From: Mesorhizobium australicum WSM2073
Lineage (GTDB): Bacteria > Pseudomonadota > Alphaproteobacteria > Rhizobiales > Rhizobiaceae
Length of the DNA stretch: 64,000 bases
Direction of reading: 5' to 3'
Assembly: GCF_000230995.2 (NCBI RefSeq)
Contig: NC_019973.1
Location: forward strand, 4,416,001-4,480,000
Below, piece after piece: positions 16,923 through 25,031 of the stretch; the stretch's first letter is position 1, and each line of letters opens with the position of its first letter. The notes under the pieces are model-generated. The model did not search any database, had not been told where the DNA came from, and was given only the letters and a program-made list of their open reading frames with translations. The position numbers were made by a program, and so were the translations under genes.

Positions 16923-18308
16923 ATGTCGAAAGCCCAGACCGCCGTTCAAGACACTGATGCCCGGCGCCGATCGCATTTGTTCTACCTCTCCAGCCTGCGC
17001 CGGCCGCTGATCGACCGCGCCGAAGGCATTTACATGTGGACGCAGGACGGCCGCCGTTTCATCGACGGATCGAGCGGCCCAATGGTCGCCAATATCGGCC
17101 ATTCCAACCGCAATGTGCTCGATGCGATGAAGCGGCAGATGGACCGCGCCACCTTCGCCTACCGGCTGCATTTCGAGAACGAGCCGGCGGAAGAATTGGC
17201 GCGCGAACTGGCTGGAAAGTTGCCGGAAGGCATGGACCGCATCTTTTTCGTGTCCGGCGGCTCGGAAGCGACGGAATCCTGCATCAAGCTGGCGCGGCAA
17301 TGGGCCGTGGCCACCGGCCAGGCCAGCCGCTGGAAGGTGATCACGCGGTTTCCTTCCTACCACGGCGGCACGCTCGGTTCGCTTTCGATCACCGGCGACG
17401 ACGCGCTGGCCGAAACTTTTACGCCGATGATGCGGGTGATGCCGACCGTGCCGGCACCGACCGCCTGGCGCGACCGCGACAATCTCTCGATGGAGCAGCG
17501 CGGCGTCCGCTACGCCGACATGCTGGAGGAGAAGATCCTCGCCGAAGGTCCCGAAAGCGTCGTCGCCTTCATCATGGAGCCGATCGGGGGTGCTGCGACC
17601 GCGGCCCTGGTAGCACCCGACAGCTATTATGCGCGCATTCGCGAGATCTGCGATCGCTACGGCATTCTGCTCATCCACGACGAGGTGATGAGCGGTGCCG
17701 GCCGCACCGGCAAATTCCTCGGCGGCGACCACTGGAACTGCAAGCCTGACATCGTTGCGCTGTCGAAGGGGCTCGGCTCGGGCTATGCGCCGCTCGGCGC
17801 GCTGGCCGCACCGATGCGACTGGTCGAGCCGCTGCTCGCTTCCGGCGGCTTCCAGCATGGCCACACCTATGCCGGCAATCCGCTCGCCTGCGCCGCCGGG
17901 CTTGCGGTGCTGGGCGAAATGGACCGGCTCGACCTGATTGCCAATGCGGCTGCCATGGGCAACGTGCTGATGGACGGATTGAAGGAACTTGCGAAGCGGT
18001 TCCCCTTCATTGCCGATGTGCGTGGCAAGGGGCTGCTTACGGGCGCCGAAATGGTCGCCGATCCCGATACGCTGAAACCGATCGAGCAGGGCAAAAAAGC
18101 CACGCAGCGCCTGCTTGATCTCGCCTATGAGCGCGGGCTGATCATCTATGGCCGCAGGGTCAAGGGCGGCGTCGACGGCGACAATTTCATGGTCGCGCCG
18201 CCGATGATCGTCACCGGCGAGCAGGTCGGCGAGATCATCTCCATCATCGGCGACTCGCTTGAGGCTCTGGCGGGCGAATTCGACCTGCCGGTCGAAGGCC
18301 GGGGGTAG
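16923..18308 (+). CDS. Class III PLP-dependent aminotransferase
   Basis: 461 residues, fold type I. PLP contacts visible: 'FFVSGGSEATESCIKLAR' (residues 108-125), 'PSYHGGTLGSLSITG', 'LIHDEVMSGAGRTG' (Asp253), and the Schiff-base Lys282 in 'ALSKGLGSGYAPLG'. Class III enzymes move amino groups from omega- or beta-amino acids and diamines to a keto acid. Begins 1 base after the DMFase-like stop and ends 5 bases before the BKACE gene. In this context it may supply the beta-keto substrate of the BKACE enzyme (inference). Confidence 0.92.
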   Translation: MSKAQTAVQDTDARRRSHLFYLSSLRRPLIDRAEGIYMWTQDGRRFIDGSSGPMVANIGHSNRNVLDAMKRQMDRATFAYRLHFENEPAEELARELAGKLPEGMDRIFFVSGGSEATESCIKLARQWAVATGQASRWKVITRFPSYHGGTLGSLSITGDDALAETFTPMMRVMPTVPAPTAWRDRDNLSMEQRGVRYADMLEEKILAEGPESVVAFIMEPIGGAATAALVAPDSYYARIREICDRYGILLIHDEVMSGAGRTGKFLGGDHWNCKPDIVALSKGLGSGYAPLGALAAPMRLVEPLLASGGFQHGHTYAGNPLACAAGLAVLGEMDRLDLIANAAAMGNVLMDGLKELAKRFPFIADVRGKGLLTGAEMVADPDTLKPIEQGKKATQRLLDLAYERGLIIYGRRVKGGVDGDNFMVAPPMIVTGEQVGEIISIIGDSLEALAGEFDLPVEGRG

Positions 18309-18313
18309 CGGAA

Positions 18314-19243
18314 ATGGCGCCGCGAAAAGTCATCATCACCTGCGCCGTTACAGGCTCGGTACACACGCCGTCGATGTCGCCCTATCTGCCGGTGACGCCG
18401 GACCAGATCGCCGCGGACGCTATCGCCGCGGCCGAGGCCGGCGCCTCGATCCTGCATCTGCACGCCCGCGATCCCAAAGATGGCCGCCCGACCGCCGATC
18501 CCGAAGTGTTCATGCAGTTCCTGCCGCGCATCAAGCAGGCGACCGATGCGGTGATCAACATCACGACAGGCAGCTCCTCGCTGATGACGCTGGACCAGCG
18601 GCTGGCGGCGCCGCTTCGGGCCCAGCCCGAAATGTGCTCGCTCAATATGGGCTCGATGAATTTCGCGCTGTTCCCGATGCTCGACAAGCCAAGGGACTGG
18701 CAGCACGAGTGGGAACCGAAGCTGCTCGAAGCCACCCGCGACACTATCTTCAAGAACACCTTCGCCGACATGGAAGGCGTGATCGAGCGGCTGGGCAAGG
18801 GCTGCGGCACCCGCTTCGAGTTCGAGTGCTACGATGTCGGCCACCTCTATTCGCTGGCGCATTTCCGCGATCGGGGGCTGGTTTCGGGGCCGCTGTTCAT
18901 CCAATTCGTGCTGGGCATCCTGGGCGGCATCGGCGCCGACCCGGACAACCTCATCCATATGAAGCGCATCGCCGACAAATTGTTCGGCGACAGCTACCAG
19001 TTTTCGGTGCTGGCCGCCGGCCGCAACCAGATGCCGCTGATCTCGATCGCCGCAGCCATGGGCGGCAATGTCCGGGTCGGACTGGAGGACAGCCTCTATG
19101 ATGGCCGCCAGCTGGCGAAGTCCAACGCCGACCAGGTGCGGCGCATCCGTGGCATTCTCGATGGACTGTCGCTGGAGGTCGCCACGCCGGCCGAAGCGCG
19201 TGACATGCTGGCGCTCAAGGGCGGCGACAGGGTGGCTTTTTGA
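18314..19243 (+). CDS. Beta-keto acid cleavage enzyme (BKACE; 3-keto-5-aminohexanoate cleavage family)
   Basis: 309 residues of a zinc TIM-barrel. Zinc-ligand motif 'ILHLHARDPKDGRPT' (His48, His50); other family blocks are 'ITTGSS', 'CSLNMGSMNF', 'EFECYDVGHLYSL', 'GGNVRVGLEDSLY'. BKACE enzymes take a beta-keto acid plus acetyl-CoA and give acetoacetate and a shortened CoA thioester; Kce acts in lysine fermentation, others act on dehydrocarnitine and related acids. The exact substrate cannot be read. Spacing of 5 bases to both neighbours shows operon membership. Confidence 0.92.
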   Translation: MAPRKVIITCAVTGSVHTPSMSPYLPVTPDQIAADAIAAAEAGASILHLHARDPKDGRPTADPEVFMQFLPRIKQATDAVINITTGSSSLMTLDQRLAAPLRAQPEMCSLNMGSMNFALFPMLDKPRDWQHEWEPKLLEATRDTIFKNTFADMEGVIERLGKGCGTRFEFECYDVGHLYSLAHFRDRGLVSGPLFIQFVLGILGGIGADPDNLIHMKRIADKLFGDSYQFSVLAAGRNQMPLISIAAAMGGNVRVGLEDSLYDGRQLAKSNADQVRRIRGILDGLSLEVATPAEARDMLALKGGDRVAF

Positions 19244-19247
19244 CGAG

Positions 19248-19784
19248 ATGACAGCGCCCGCTCCTGCCACTGTACCTGTCACGCGTGCGGTTATCCTTCG
19301 CCCCGGCACCATCGATGACGTCGAAACCATTCACGCGGCGATCCTGAAGCTTGGCACTCATATCGGGGCGCCCGAGGAAATCATCTCGACGGCGGACGAT
19401 CTCAGAAGCTGGGGCTTTGGCGAAAAACCCGCCTTCTCGACCCTCATCGCAGAAGTCGACGGCGAATTCGCCGGGCTGTGCCTGCATTTCCCGATCTTCT
19501 CGACCTGGATGGGACGGCCTGGCGTCTATGTGCAGGACCTCTATGTCGAGGACCGGTTTCGCGGCCGCAAGATCGGCGAACGCCTGCTGCGACGCGTGGC
19601 TGCCGAGTGCCGCAAAGAGGGCGGCGTGTATCTGAGGCTGTCGGTCGACACCGACAATGAGGGTGCCAAGTCCTTTTACGAACGGCTGGGCATTGCCTGG
19701 TCGAGCTACGAGCAGACGCAGAAAATCATCGGTGAGGCATTTTTCGCCTTCGCCGACGCGCCGGAAAATGGGGAGCAGCAATGA
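19248..19784 (+). CDS. GNAT-family N-acetyltransferase
   Basis: 178 residues from ATG 19248, 4 bases after the BKACE stop. GNAT fold with acetyl-CoA motif 'VQDLYVEDRFRGRKIGERLL' (about residues 95-114) and a C-terminal 'AKSFYERLGI'. It resembles diamine-type acetyltransferases in layout. Its stop overlaps the next ATG (ATGA at 19781-19784), so it is translationally coupled to a deacetylase-like gene. Substrate unknown; an amine intermediate of this operon is the obvious guess. Confidence 0.88.
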   Translation: MTAPAPATVPVTRAVILRPGTIDDVETIHAAILKLGTHIGAPEEIISTADDLRSWGFGEKPAFSTLIAEVDGEFAGLCLHFPIFSTWMGRPGVYVQDLYVEDRFRGRKIGERLLRRVAAECRKEGGVYLRLSVDTDNEGAKSFYERLGIAWSSYEQTQKIIGEAFFAFADAPENGEQQ

Positions 19785-20809
19785 AGGCCTTCTATGCGCA
19801 GGAGCAGAAGCGCCACGATCCCAGGGCCTTTCTTTCCAGTGGCGCGGCGCAGCCCAACCCTGAACAGCCGGAGCGCGTCGAAAGATTGTTAGCCGGCGCA
19901 AAATCAGCTGGTTGCACGGTCGAGCGACCGCGCGATCACGGCCTCGGTCCGATCTCGGCGGTGCACACACCCGAGTATCTCGACTTCCTCGAACATATTT
20001 TCGAACGCTGGCAACGGATCGAAGGGGCGTCGGCCGAGGTCATTCCCAACATCCACCCGATCGCCCGCAACGGCTCCTATCCGGCCTCAGCAGTGGGCCA
20101 AGCCGGCTACCACATGGCCGACACCGCCTGCCCGATCTCGGGCGAGACATGGCAGAGCGCGCTGTGGAGCGCCTGGAGCGCGGTCGAGGCCGCCGAAACC
20201 GTCATGGCCGGAGCGTCGGCCGCCTATGCGCTGTGCCGCCCGCCCGGCCACCACGCCTTCGCCGATGCCGCCGGCGGCTTCTGCTTCATCAACAACTCAG
20301 CCGTGGCGGCGCAAGTGCTGCGCAGGCAGGCGGCCCGCGTGGCGATCCTCGATGTCGACCTGCATCACGGCAACGGGACGCAAGGCATTTTCTATGCGCG
20401 ACCTGACGTGCTGACGGTGTCGCTGCACGCCGATCCGGTGCGGTTCTACCCGTTCTTCTGGGGCCATGCCGACGAGCGCGGCGAAGGTCCCGGGCTTGGC
20501 TATAATTTCAACCTGCCGCTGCCGCGCAAATCCGCGGATGCGGCGTTTCTGGAAGCGCTCGGCGTGGCGTTCCAGCGTATCCGCGCCTTCTCCCCCGATG
20601 TGCTGGTCGTGGCGCTCGGCCTCGACGCGTTCGAGGGCGATCCGTTCGGCGGGCTTTCGGTGACGACGCCGGGCTTCTCGCGCATCGGCGAGGCCATCGC
20701 CGGGCTCGGCCTGCCGGCGGTCATCGTCCAAGAAGGCGGCTATCTCTGCGACGAACTCGGCGACAATCTCACCGCCTTCCTCACCGGCTTTGGCGGCAAG
20801 GCGCGGTGA
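19781..20809 (+). CDS. Histone-deacetylase-fold protein, acetylpolyamine amidohydrolase type
   Basis: 342 residues. Active site intact: 'RPPGHHAFADAAGGFCFINN' (His158, His159), zinc ligands Asp193 and His195 in 'ILDVDLHHGNGTQ', Asp282 in 'ALGLDAFEGDP', and the transition-state Tyr321 in 'EGGY'. Bacterial members remove acetyl groups from polyamines or other N-acyl amines. Last gene of the operon, overlapping the acetyltransferase gene by 4 bases, and 15 bases from the convergent class V aminotransferase. Deacetylase chemistry is well supported; the substrate is inferred from context only. Confidence 0.9.
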   Translation: MKAFYAQEQKRHDPRAFLSSGAAQPNPEQPERVERLLAGAKSAGCTVERPRDHGLGPISAVHTPEYLDFLEHIFERWQRIEGASAEVIPNIHPIARNGSYPASAVGQAGYHMADTACPISGETWQSALWSAWSAVEAAETVMAGASAAYALCRPPGHHAFADAAGGFCFINNSAVAAQVLRRQAARVAILDVDLHHGNGTQGIFYARPDVLTVSLHADPVRFYPFFWGHADERGEGPGLGYNFNLPLPRKSADAAFLEALGVAFQRIRAFSPDVLVVALGLDAFEGDPFGGLSVTTPGFSRIGEAIAGLGLPAVIVQEGGYLCDELGDNLTAFLTGFGGKAR

Positions 20810-20824
20810 GAGTTCAAGCCCAAG

Positions 20825-22093
20825 TCAGGAGCGTTGCTGCCTGAGCATGGCAATCACCCGGTGCACGCTTTCCAGCGTCTCGTCGATTTCGGACGCGGTG
20901 TTGTAATGGGCGATGCCGATGCGCACGACGCCTTGCTCGGCCGGAATGCCGAGCTGATGGATGATCTCCCAGGCATAGTTGTGGCCCGACCACACGAAGA
21001 TGTTCTCGGCGTTCATCTGCCGCACGATCGTTTCGGGGACAATGCCATCGACGGTGAAGGAGACGGTCGGCACACGATCGCCGAGCCGTTTCGGATCGGT
21101 GATGCCTCGGACCGTCAGCCCGGAAATGTCGGACAAGCCATCGATCAGCCTTTGCGCCAGCGGGTTTTCATGGGCAATGGAGACCTGGAACGCCTTGGCG
21201 ATCTTCTGCCTTCTTGAACCACCCTCACCTGCCGCCGCGCCGAGCTCGGCGAAATAGTCGACCGCGGCGGTCAAGCCGGCCATCAGTTCAATCTGCGGCG
21301 TGCCGAGTTCGAACCGCTCGGGCAAGCCGTTCGAGGAGCAACGGCACTTATAGGCTTGCAGACCGTCGATGACGTCGCGCCGGCCCCACAAGATACCCAT
21401 ATGCGGACCGAAGAATTTATAGGCCGAGCAGATCAGGAAATCGCAGCCGAGTTCCTGCACATCGATCAGCCCATGCGGTGCGAATTGCACCGCATCGACA
21501 TAAACCAGCGCGCCGGCCTGTTTTGCAAGTTGGGTCAAGGACCTGACCCGGTTGATCGAGCCGGTGAGATTGCTGGCGTAGTTCAACGCCACCAGCCTTG
21601 TCTTCCCGGACAGCAGGCCGGCGAGTGTCGCCTCCTCGATCTGCCAGGTCTTTTCGTCGAACGGCAGCCAGCGCACGACGAGGCCGAGGTCCTCGGCCAG
21701 TTGCAGCCAGGGCGACACATTACCCTCATGATCCATGCGGGTGAGGATGATCTCGTCGCCTGATTTCATCGTGCGGCCGAGCGTGCGTGACATATGATAG
21801 GTCAACGTCGTCATGTTGGCGCCGATGACAATCTCCCGCGGGCTCGCCGCGCCGAGGAAGTCGGCCATCGCCAGATGCGCCTCGTCAACGACCTGCTGTG
21901 CCGCGATCGTCGTTTCAAAATAACCGCCGAGATTGGCGTTGGTCGTAAGCAGGCAGCGCGACACCGCGTCGGCCACGACCTGCGGCACCTGCGTGCCGGC
22001 AGGATTGTCGAGATAGATGCGCCGCCGGCCCTTGTCGGTCAGCGAGAGAGCGGGGAATTTTCCACGCACGGCCTCGATCGAAAAATCCACCAT
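20825..22093 (-). CDS. Class V aminotransferase (cysteine desulfurase-like)
   Basis: 422 residues. Start at ATG 22093, with AAGGGA 7 bases upstream. Motifs: 'IYLDNPAGTQVP' near the N-terminus, 'TRMDHEGNVSPWLQLA', 'ALVYVDAVQFAPHGLIDVQ' (Asp200), and PLP Lys226 in 'CSAYKFFGPHMGI'. It belongs to the fold with SufS, isopenicillin epimerase and aminotransferases. No Fe-S assembly partner is near, so a catabolic or amine-modifying role is more likely than sulfur transfer. Convergent with the five-gene operon and followed upstream by the aldo/keto reductase on the same strand. Confidence 0.87.
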   Translation of the reverse strand: MVDFSIEAVRGKFPALSLTDKGRRRIYLDNPAGTQVPQVVADAVSRCLLTTNANLGGYFETTIAAQQVVDEAHLAMADFLGAASPREIVIGANMTTLTYHMSRTLGRTMKSGDEIILTRMDHEGNVSPWLQLAEDLGLVVRWLPFDEKTWQIEEATLAGLLSGKTRLVALNYASNLTGSINRVRSLTQLAKQAGALVYVDAVQFAPHGLIDVQELGCDFLICSAYKFFGPHMGILWGRRDVIDGLQAYKCRCSSNGLPERFELGTPQIELMAGLTAAVDYFAELGAAAGEGGSRRQKIAKAFQVSIAHENPLAQRLIDGLSDISGLTVRGITDPKRLGDRVPTVSFTVDGIVPETIVRQMNAENIFVWSGHNYAWEIIHQLGIPAEQGVVRIGIAHYNTASEIDETLESVHRVIAMLRQQRS

Positions 22094-22135
22094 CGTCTCC
22101 ATCCCTTTGCTGCTACACGACAATTCCGGGCTCGG

Positions 22136-23203
22136 TCACGGGCAGGGATTGCCGACCCTCTGGTGAACGGCATCCACCGCCTTCTGCATTTCTTCAGTCC
22201 AGACGACATCCACCGAAGACAGCGCCATCTCCAGTTGGAAAATGGTTGTCGCACCGATGATGTTGGAGGTCACGAAGGACCGGCTCGAGACATAGGCATT
22301 GGCAAACAGCGCCGGCTCCAGGCCGAAAGAGCGCGCCAGCTCATTGTATTCGAGCTGCGCTTCGGCGGCATTGGGCGTCTCGTAACGCTGGCCGCGGTTA
22401 AACAGCTGCGAGCGCGAGCCCTGCGGGCGGGCGCCATGATCGTATTTGCCGGTCAGATAACCCTGGGCAAGCGGCGAATAGGCAAGCAGCGACACCCCTT
22501 CGCGCTCGCAGACCTCAGCGAGGTTCACCTCAAAAGTGCGGTTGACGAGGTTGTAGGCATTCTGGATCGAGGCGACGCGAGGACCGATCCCTTTGTCGGC
22601 CTCTGCAAGGAAGCGCATCACGCCCCAGGAACTCTCGTTGGAGAGACCGAAATGGCGGATTTTTCCTGCCTTCACCAGGTCATCGAACACCGCGAGCGTT
22701 TCGGCGATCGGCGTTTCACCGACCGGCGCGCCGACAGAATCGGCACGCCGCGCCACGGCGCCGACGCGCGTCGGGTTGGCGCCCCAGGGGATGTCCCGCT
22801 CCGGCCAGTGGATCTGATAAAGGTCGAGATAATCCGTGCCAAGCTTGGCCAGCGACTTGTCTATGGCATCGAAGATATCGGCCCGCACCAATTGCGAGGG
22901 CCGGTCGCCGCGAAACCAGCTGTTGGCCGTGCGGCCGACGACCTTGGAGGCCAGGATCACCTTGTCGCGGTTGCCCTTGGCCTTCATCCAACTGCCGATG
23001 ATCTTCTCGGTCCGTCCTTGCGTCTCCGCCTTGGGCGGGATCGGATAGAGTTCGGCGGTGTCGATGAAATTGACGCCGCGCGAGAAGGCCAGGTCCATCT
23101 GGGCATGGCCTTCGGCCTCGGTGTTCTGCTGGCCCCAGGTCATCGAACCAAGGCAGATCTGGGTAACAAGAAGATCGGTCCGACCGAGACGGCGTTTGTG
23201 CAT
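22136..23203 (-). CDS. Aldo/keto reductase (Tas/YghZ-like)
   Basis: 355 residues. NADP(H)-dependent TIM barrel with catalytic residues Asp48 and Tyr53 ('NFIDTAELYP'), Lys87 ('ILASKVVG') and His132 ('YLDLYQIHWPERD'). Coenzyme-binding part near the C-terminus ('SNIIGATTIFQLE'). Reduces aldehydes or ketones; substrate unknown. ATG 23203 has GGAG 9 bases upstream. Same strand as the class V aminotransferase 42 bases downstream, so the two may be co-transcribed. Confidence 0.9.
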   Translation of the reverse strand: MHKRRLGRTDLLVTQICLGSMTWGQQNTEAEGHAQMDLAFSRGVNFIDTAELYPIPPKAETQGRTEKIIGSWMKAKGNRDKVILASKVVGRTANSWFRGDRPSQLVRADIFDAIDKSLAKLGTDYLDLYQIHWPERDIPWGANPTRVGAVARRADSVGAPVGETPIAETLAVFDDLVKAGKIRHFGLSNESSWGVMRFLAEADKGIGPRVASIQNAYNLVNRTFEVNLAEVCEREGVSLLAYSPLAQGYLTGKYDHGARPQGSRSQLFNRGQRYETPNAAEAQLEYNELARSFGLEPALFANAYVSSRSFVTSNIIGATTIFQLEMALSSVDVVWTEEMQKAVDAVHQRVGNPCP

Positions 23204-23323
23204 GGGATTCTGCTCCGGAGGGCATATGTGCGCGGCTGCGCGGGGAGGAGTTCGCATCTTATAGGAAAAGCAGAGGCGCTCTCCAAGCCTTGCCAGGCCG
23301 ACTTTTGCGTGAGCAGAGCGGGG

Positions 23324-23833
23324 TTAGCGTCGTGCGGCGGCCACGGCGCGGCGCTTGGCCTCGTCGATCAGCATGTTGGCCACCTGCATGCGGATCATGG
23401 CGCGCTGGCGCAAATGCGGGGCGACGCGATCGGGATGGTTGGCGAAAGCAAAGCTGCGGCGCATGCGGCCGAAGTCGGCGGCGCTCTTGGACTGCTCCAG
23501 TCCCAGTTCGACCGCGATCGATTCAGGATCGATTGGCGGCAATGTTTCTTCAGGCTTCGGCTCTTCGCCAGCCAGCGCCAGCCTTGCCTGTTCAAGCACG
23601 GCGGCAAATTCGCTGGCCAGATCAGCGCCGGCCTCGCGATATTCCGCGGCGGATACCTTGATGCGGCCGGAATGGAGTTCATCGGCGACCGAGAGATAGT
23701 CGAACGGGATGGATGGGCGCGCGCCGGTCTCTACGCCCTCACCGCCGTTGCCCTTGTCGGTGGCAACGAAGAGGTCGTCGAGCAGTGACGCAAAATCCCG
23801 CTTGGCGCCGGTAGCGATATCAGCCTCCCCCAT
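23324..23833 (-). CDS. Protein with a degenerate J-domain-like C-terminus
   Basis: 169 residues, acidic and soluble. The C-terminal 50 residues ('FGRMRRSFAFANHPDRVAPH' then 'MIRMQVANMLIDEAKRR') look like helices II-III of a J domain with an HPD motif. The glycine-rich and zinc parts of DnaJ are absent and helix I is not obvious. It could be a small DnaK co-chaperone or only a remnant of that fold. N-terminal part is Ala/Glu-rich. No chaperone partner is near. Confidence 0.6.
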   Translation of the reverse strand: MGEADIATGAKRDFASLLDDLFVATDKGNGGEGVETGARPSIPFDYLSVADELHSGRIKVSAAEYREAGADLASEFAAVLEQARLALAGEEPKPEETLPPIDPESIAVELGLEQSKSAADFGRMRRSFAFANHPDRVAPHLRQRAMIRMQVANMLIDEAKRRAVAAARR

Positions 23834-24167
23834 GCCCGACAGTTCGAGTTTCAGACCATAGAACCAGCTCGTTAAAAATAAATACCGCCGGTCTTAACTA
23901 ATTTCCATTCAGGGGATCGTTACCGCAGGCGCAGGCAAAAGCCGGACTGCATGTTCATGCAGTCCGGAAATTCGCCAGGAGTGGCGAGGAAAACTGGCCA
24001 TGTACCAGCTTCGAAGCCTACGTTGGGCGCGGCGCAAGAGTTTCACCTTGCTGCAAAAAAATTTCAAAAAAACATCCGGACATGGCAGGCATGCATATGC
24101 TGCACTGCACAATCTTCACGATTCATCTATATTGCCTGATGTGGAGGACCAACCAGGAGCCTGAATT
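23834..24167. other. Gene-free region with hairpin and promoter-like motif
   Basis: 334 bases without a gene I can support. It holds an AT-rich tract near 23870-23900, a perfect inverted repeat at 23942-23967 (CCGGACTGCATG/CATGCAGTCCGG), an A-rich tract at 24055-24071, and the element CATATGCTGCACTGCA at 24094-24109. The region ends with the AGGAG site of the small gene at 24168. Short frames on both strands lack codon bias. Confidence 0.6.
23942..23967 (-). terminator. Perfect hairpin with minus-strand T run
   Basis: An 11-12 bp stem with a tight loop. On the minus strand it is followed by CTTTTGCC, so it would end a minus-strand transcript coming from 24.0-24.15 kb. No gene is annotated there, which leaves a small RNA as a possibility. 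Confidence 0.4.
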
Positions 24168-24332
24168 ATGGGTTTCTTCACGGAAATGTTCGCCCGGCCG
24201 CGCCCGCAGGAACATCTGAGATATCGCGCGGCGCTCGCGCTCCTTTATTCGATGAGCAATGCCGAGCGCGCCGACATCGGCATCAAGCCCGCCGATTTCC
24301 CACGCATCGCCCGCGAAATGTCCATCCGCTAA
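24168..24332 (+). CDS. Small DUF1127-like protein
   Basis: 54 residues: MGFFTEMFARPRPQEHLRYR, then 'AALALLYSMSNAERADIGIK' and 'PADFPRIAREMSIR'. The pattern (short basic helix, 'L..MS..E..DIGI...D...IA') matches the small rhizobial DUF1127-type proteins, a family involved in phosphate/carbon metabolism and RNA regulation in Agrobacterium. AGGAG lies 8 bases before the ATG. A 12-bp hairpin follows the stop. It is too short to show in a coarse ORF scan but is well supported. Confidence 0.75.
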   Translation: MGFFTEMFARPRPQEHLRYRAALALLYSMSNAERADIGIKPADFPRIAREMSIR

Positions 24333-24341
24333 GCAGGTTGC

Positions 24342-24371
24342 GAGATGTCCCGGATCGACCCGGGACATCTC
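24342..24371. terminator. Perfect 12-bp hairpin between convergent genes
   Basis: GAGATGTCCCGG / CCGGGACATCTC around a 6-base loop, 9 bases after the small gene and 13 bases before the stop of the DUF1993 gene. It probably serves both. Confidence 0.7.
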
Positions 24372-24384
24372 AAAGTCCGATTTC

Positions 24385-24891
24385 TCAACGCGATCCGAGG
24401 AATGTCGCCTTGCCCAGCGGCACGCCATTGTGGCGCAGGATGTCGTAGGCGGTGGTCAGGTGGAAATAGAAATTGGGCATGGCCACATGCAGCAGATATT
24501 GCATGCCGCTCAGCGTCGTTTCCCGGCCCCCCAGCTTCAGTTCGATCATCCTGTCATCCGACCCGTCGATATCGGCTGCGGAAAAAGTCGCCAGGTAGGC
24601 GACCGTCTTGGCGAGCCTCGCTTCGAGATCGGCGAAGCTTGCTTCATTGTCCTCATATTTAGGCACTTCGCGGCCGGCCAGCCGTGAAGGCGCGCCCTTG
24701 GCATGGTCGGTTGCGATCTGCACCTGCCTGGCAAGTGCGAACATGTCGGGCGCCAGCCGTGCCGTCAAAAACACCTGCGGGTCGATCTTGCGGTCAAGCG
24801 CATTCTGTTCGGCTGCAGCCAGCACACTGGAAAGTGCTTTCAGCCTGGCTGAAAACACGGGCACGGATGCCTCATACATCGATATCGTCAC
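24385..24891 (-). CDS. DUF1993 family protein
   Basis: 168 residues. Family blocks: 'ISMYEASVPVFSARLKALS', 'LAPDMFALARQVQIATDHAK', 'LGGRETTLSGMQYLLHVAMP' and 'FYFHLTTAYDILRHNGVPLG'. The fold is a DinB-like four-helix bundle (family knowledge), and function is unknown. The GTG at 24891 is the start: AGGAGA lies 6 bases upstream and the family usually starts a few residues before the MYEAS block. Confidence 0.85.
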   Translation of the reverse strand: MTISMYEASVPVFSARLKALSSVLAAAEQNALDRKIDPQVFLTARLAPDMFALARQVQIATDHAKGAPSRLAGREVPKYEDNEASFADLEARLAKTVAYLATFSAADIDGSDDRMIELKLGGRETTLSGMQYLLHVAMPNFYFHLTTAYDILRHNGVPLGKATFLGSR

Positions 24892-25031
24892 GTCGGATCT
24901 CCTGTCCGGCAGGAACGCCGGCGCGAGGACGTAGCGCTCTCAGGCGCGATTCTTCAAGCGGTGGCCGCATGGCGTCACCACGTCGCCGCAATCGCTGCGG
25001 TAGAATCTTCGTTATCGAGCGGAGATTCCCG

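Noticed and set aside
20825..22093. Class V aminotransferase as a SufS/IscS cysteine desulfurase
   Set aside because: No Fe-S assembly genes are adjacent and the catalytic Cys loop of the desulfurases is not evident.
21794..23788. 664-codon plus-strand open frame
   Set aside because: Antisense to the aldo/keto reductase and class V aminotransferase, whose families and active sites are clear. High GC creates long antisense frames.
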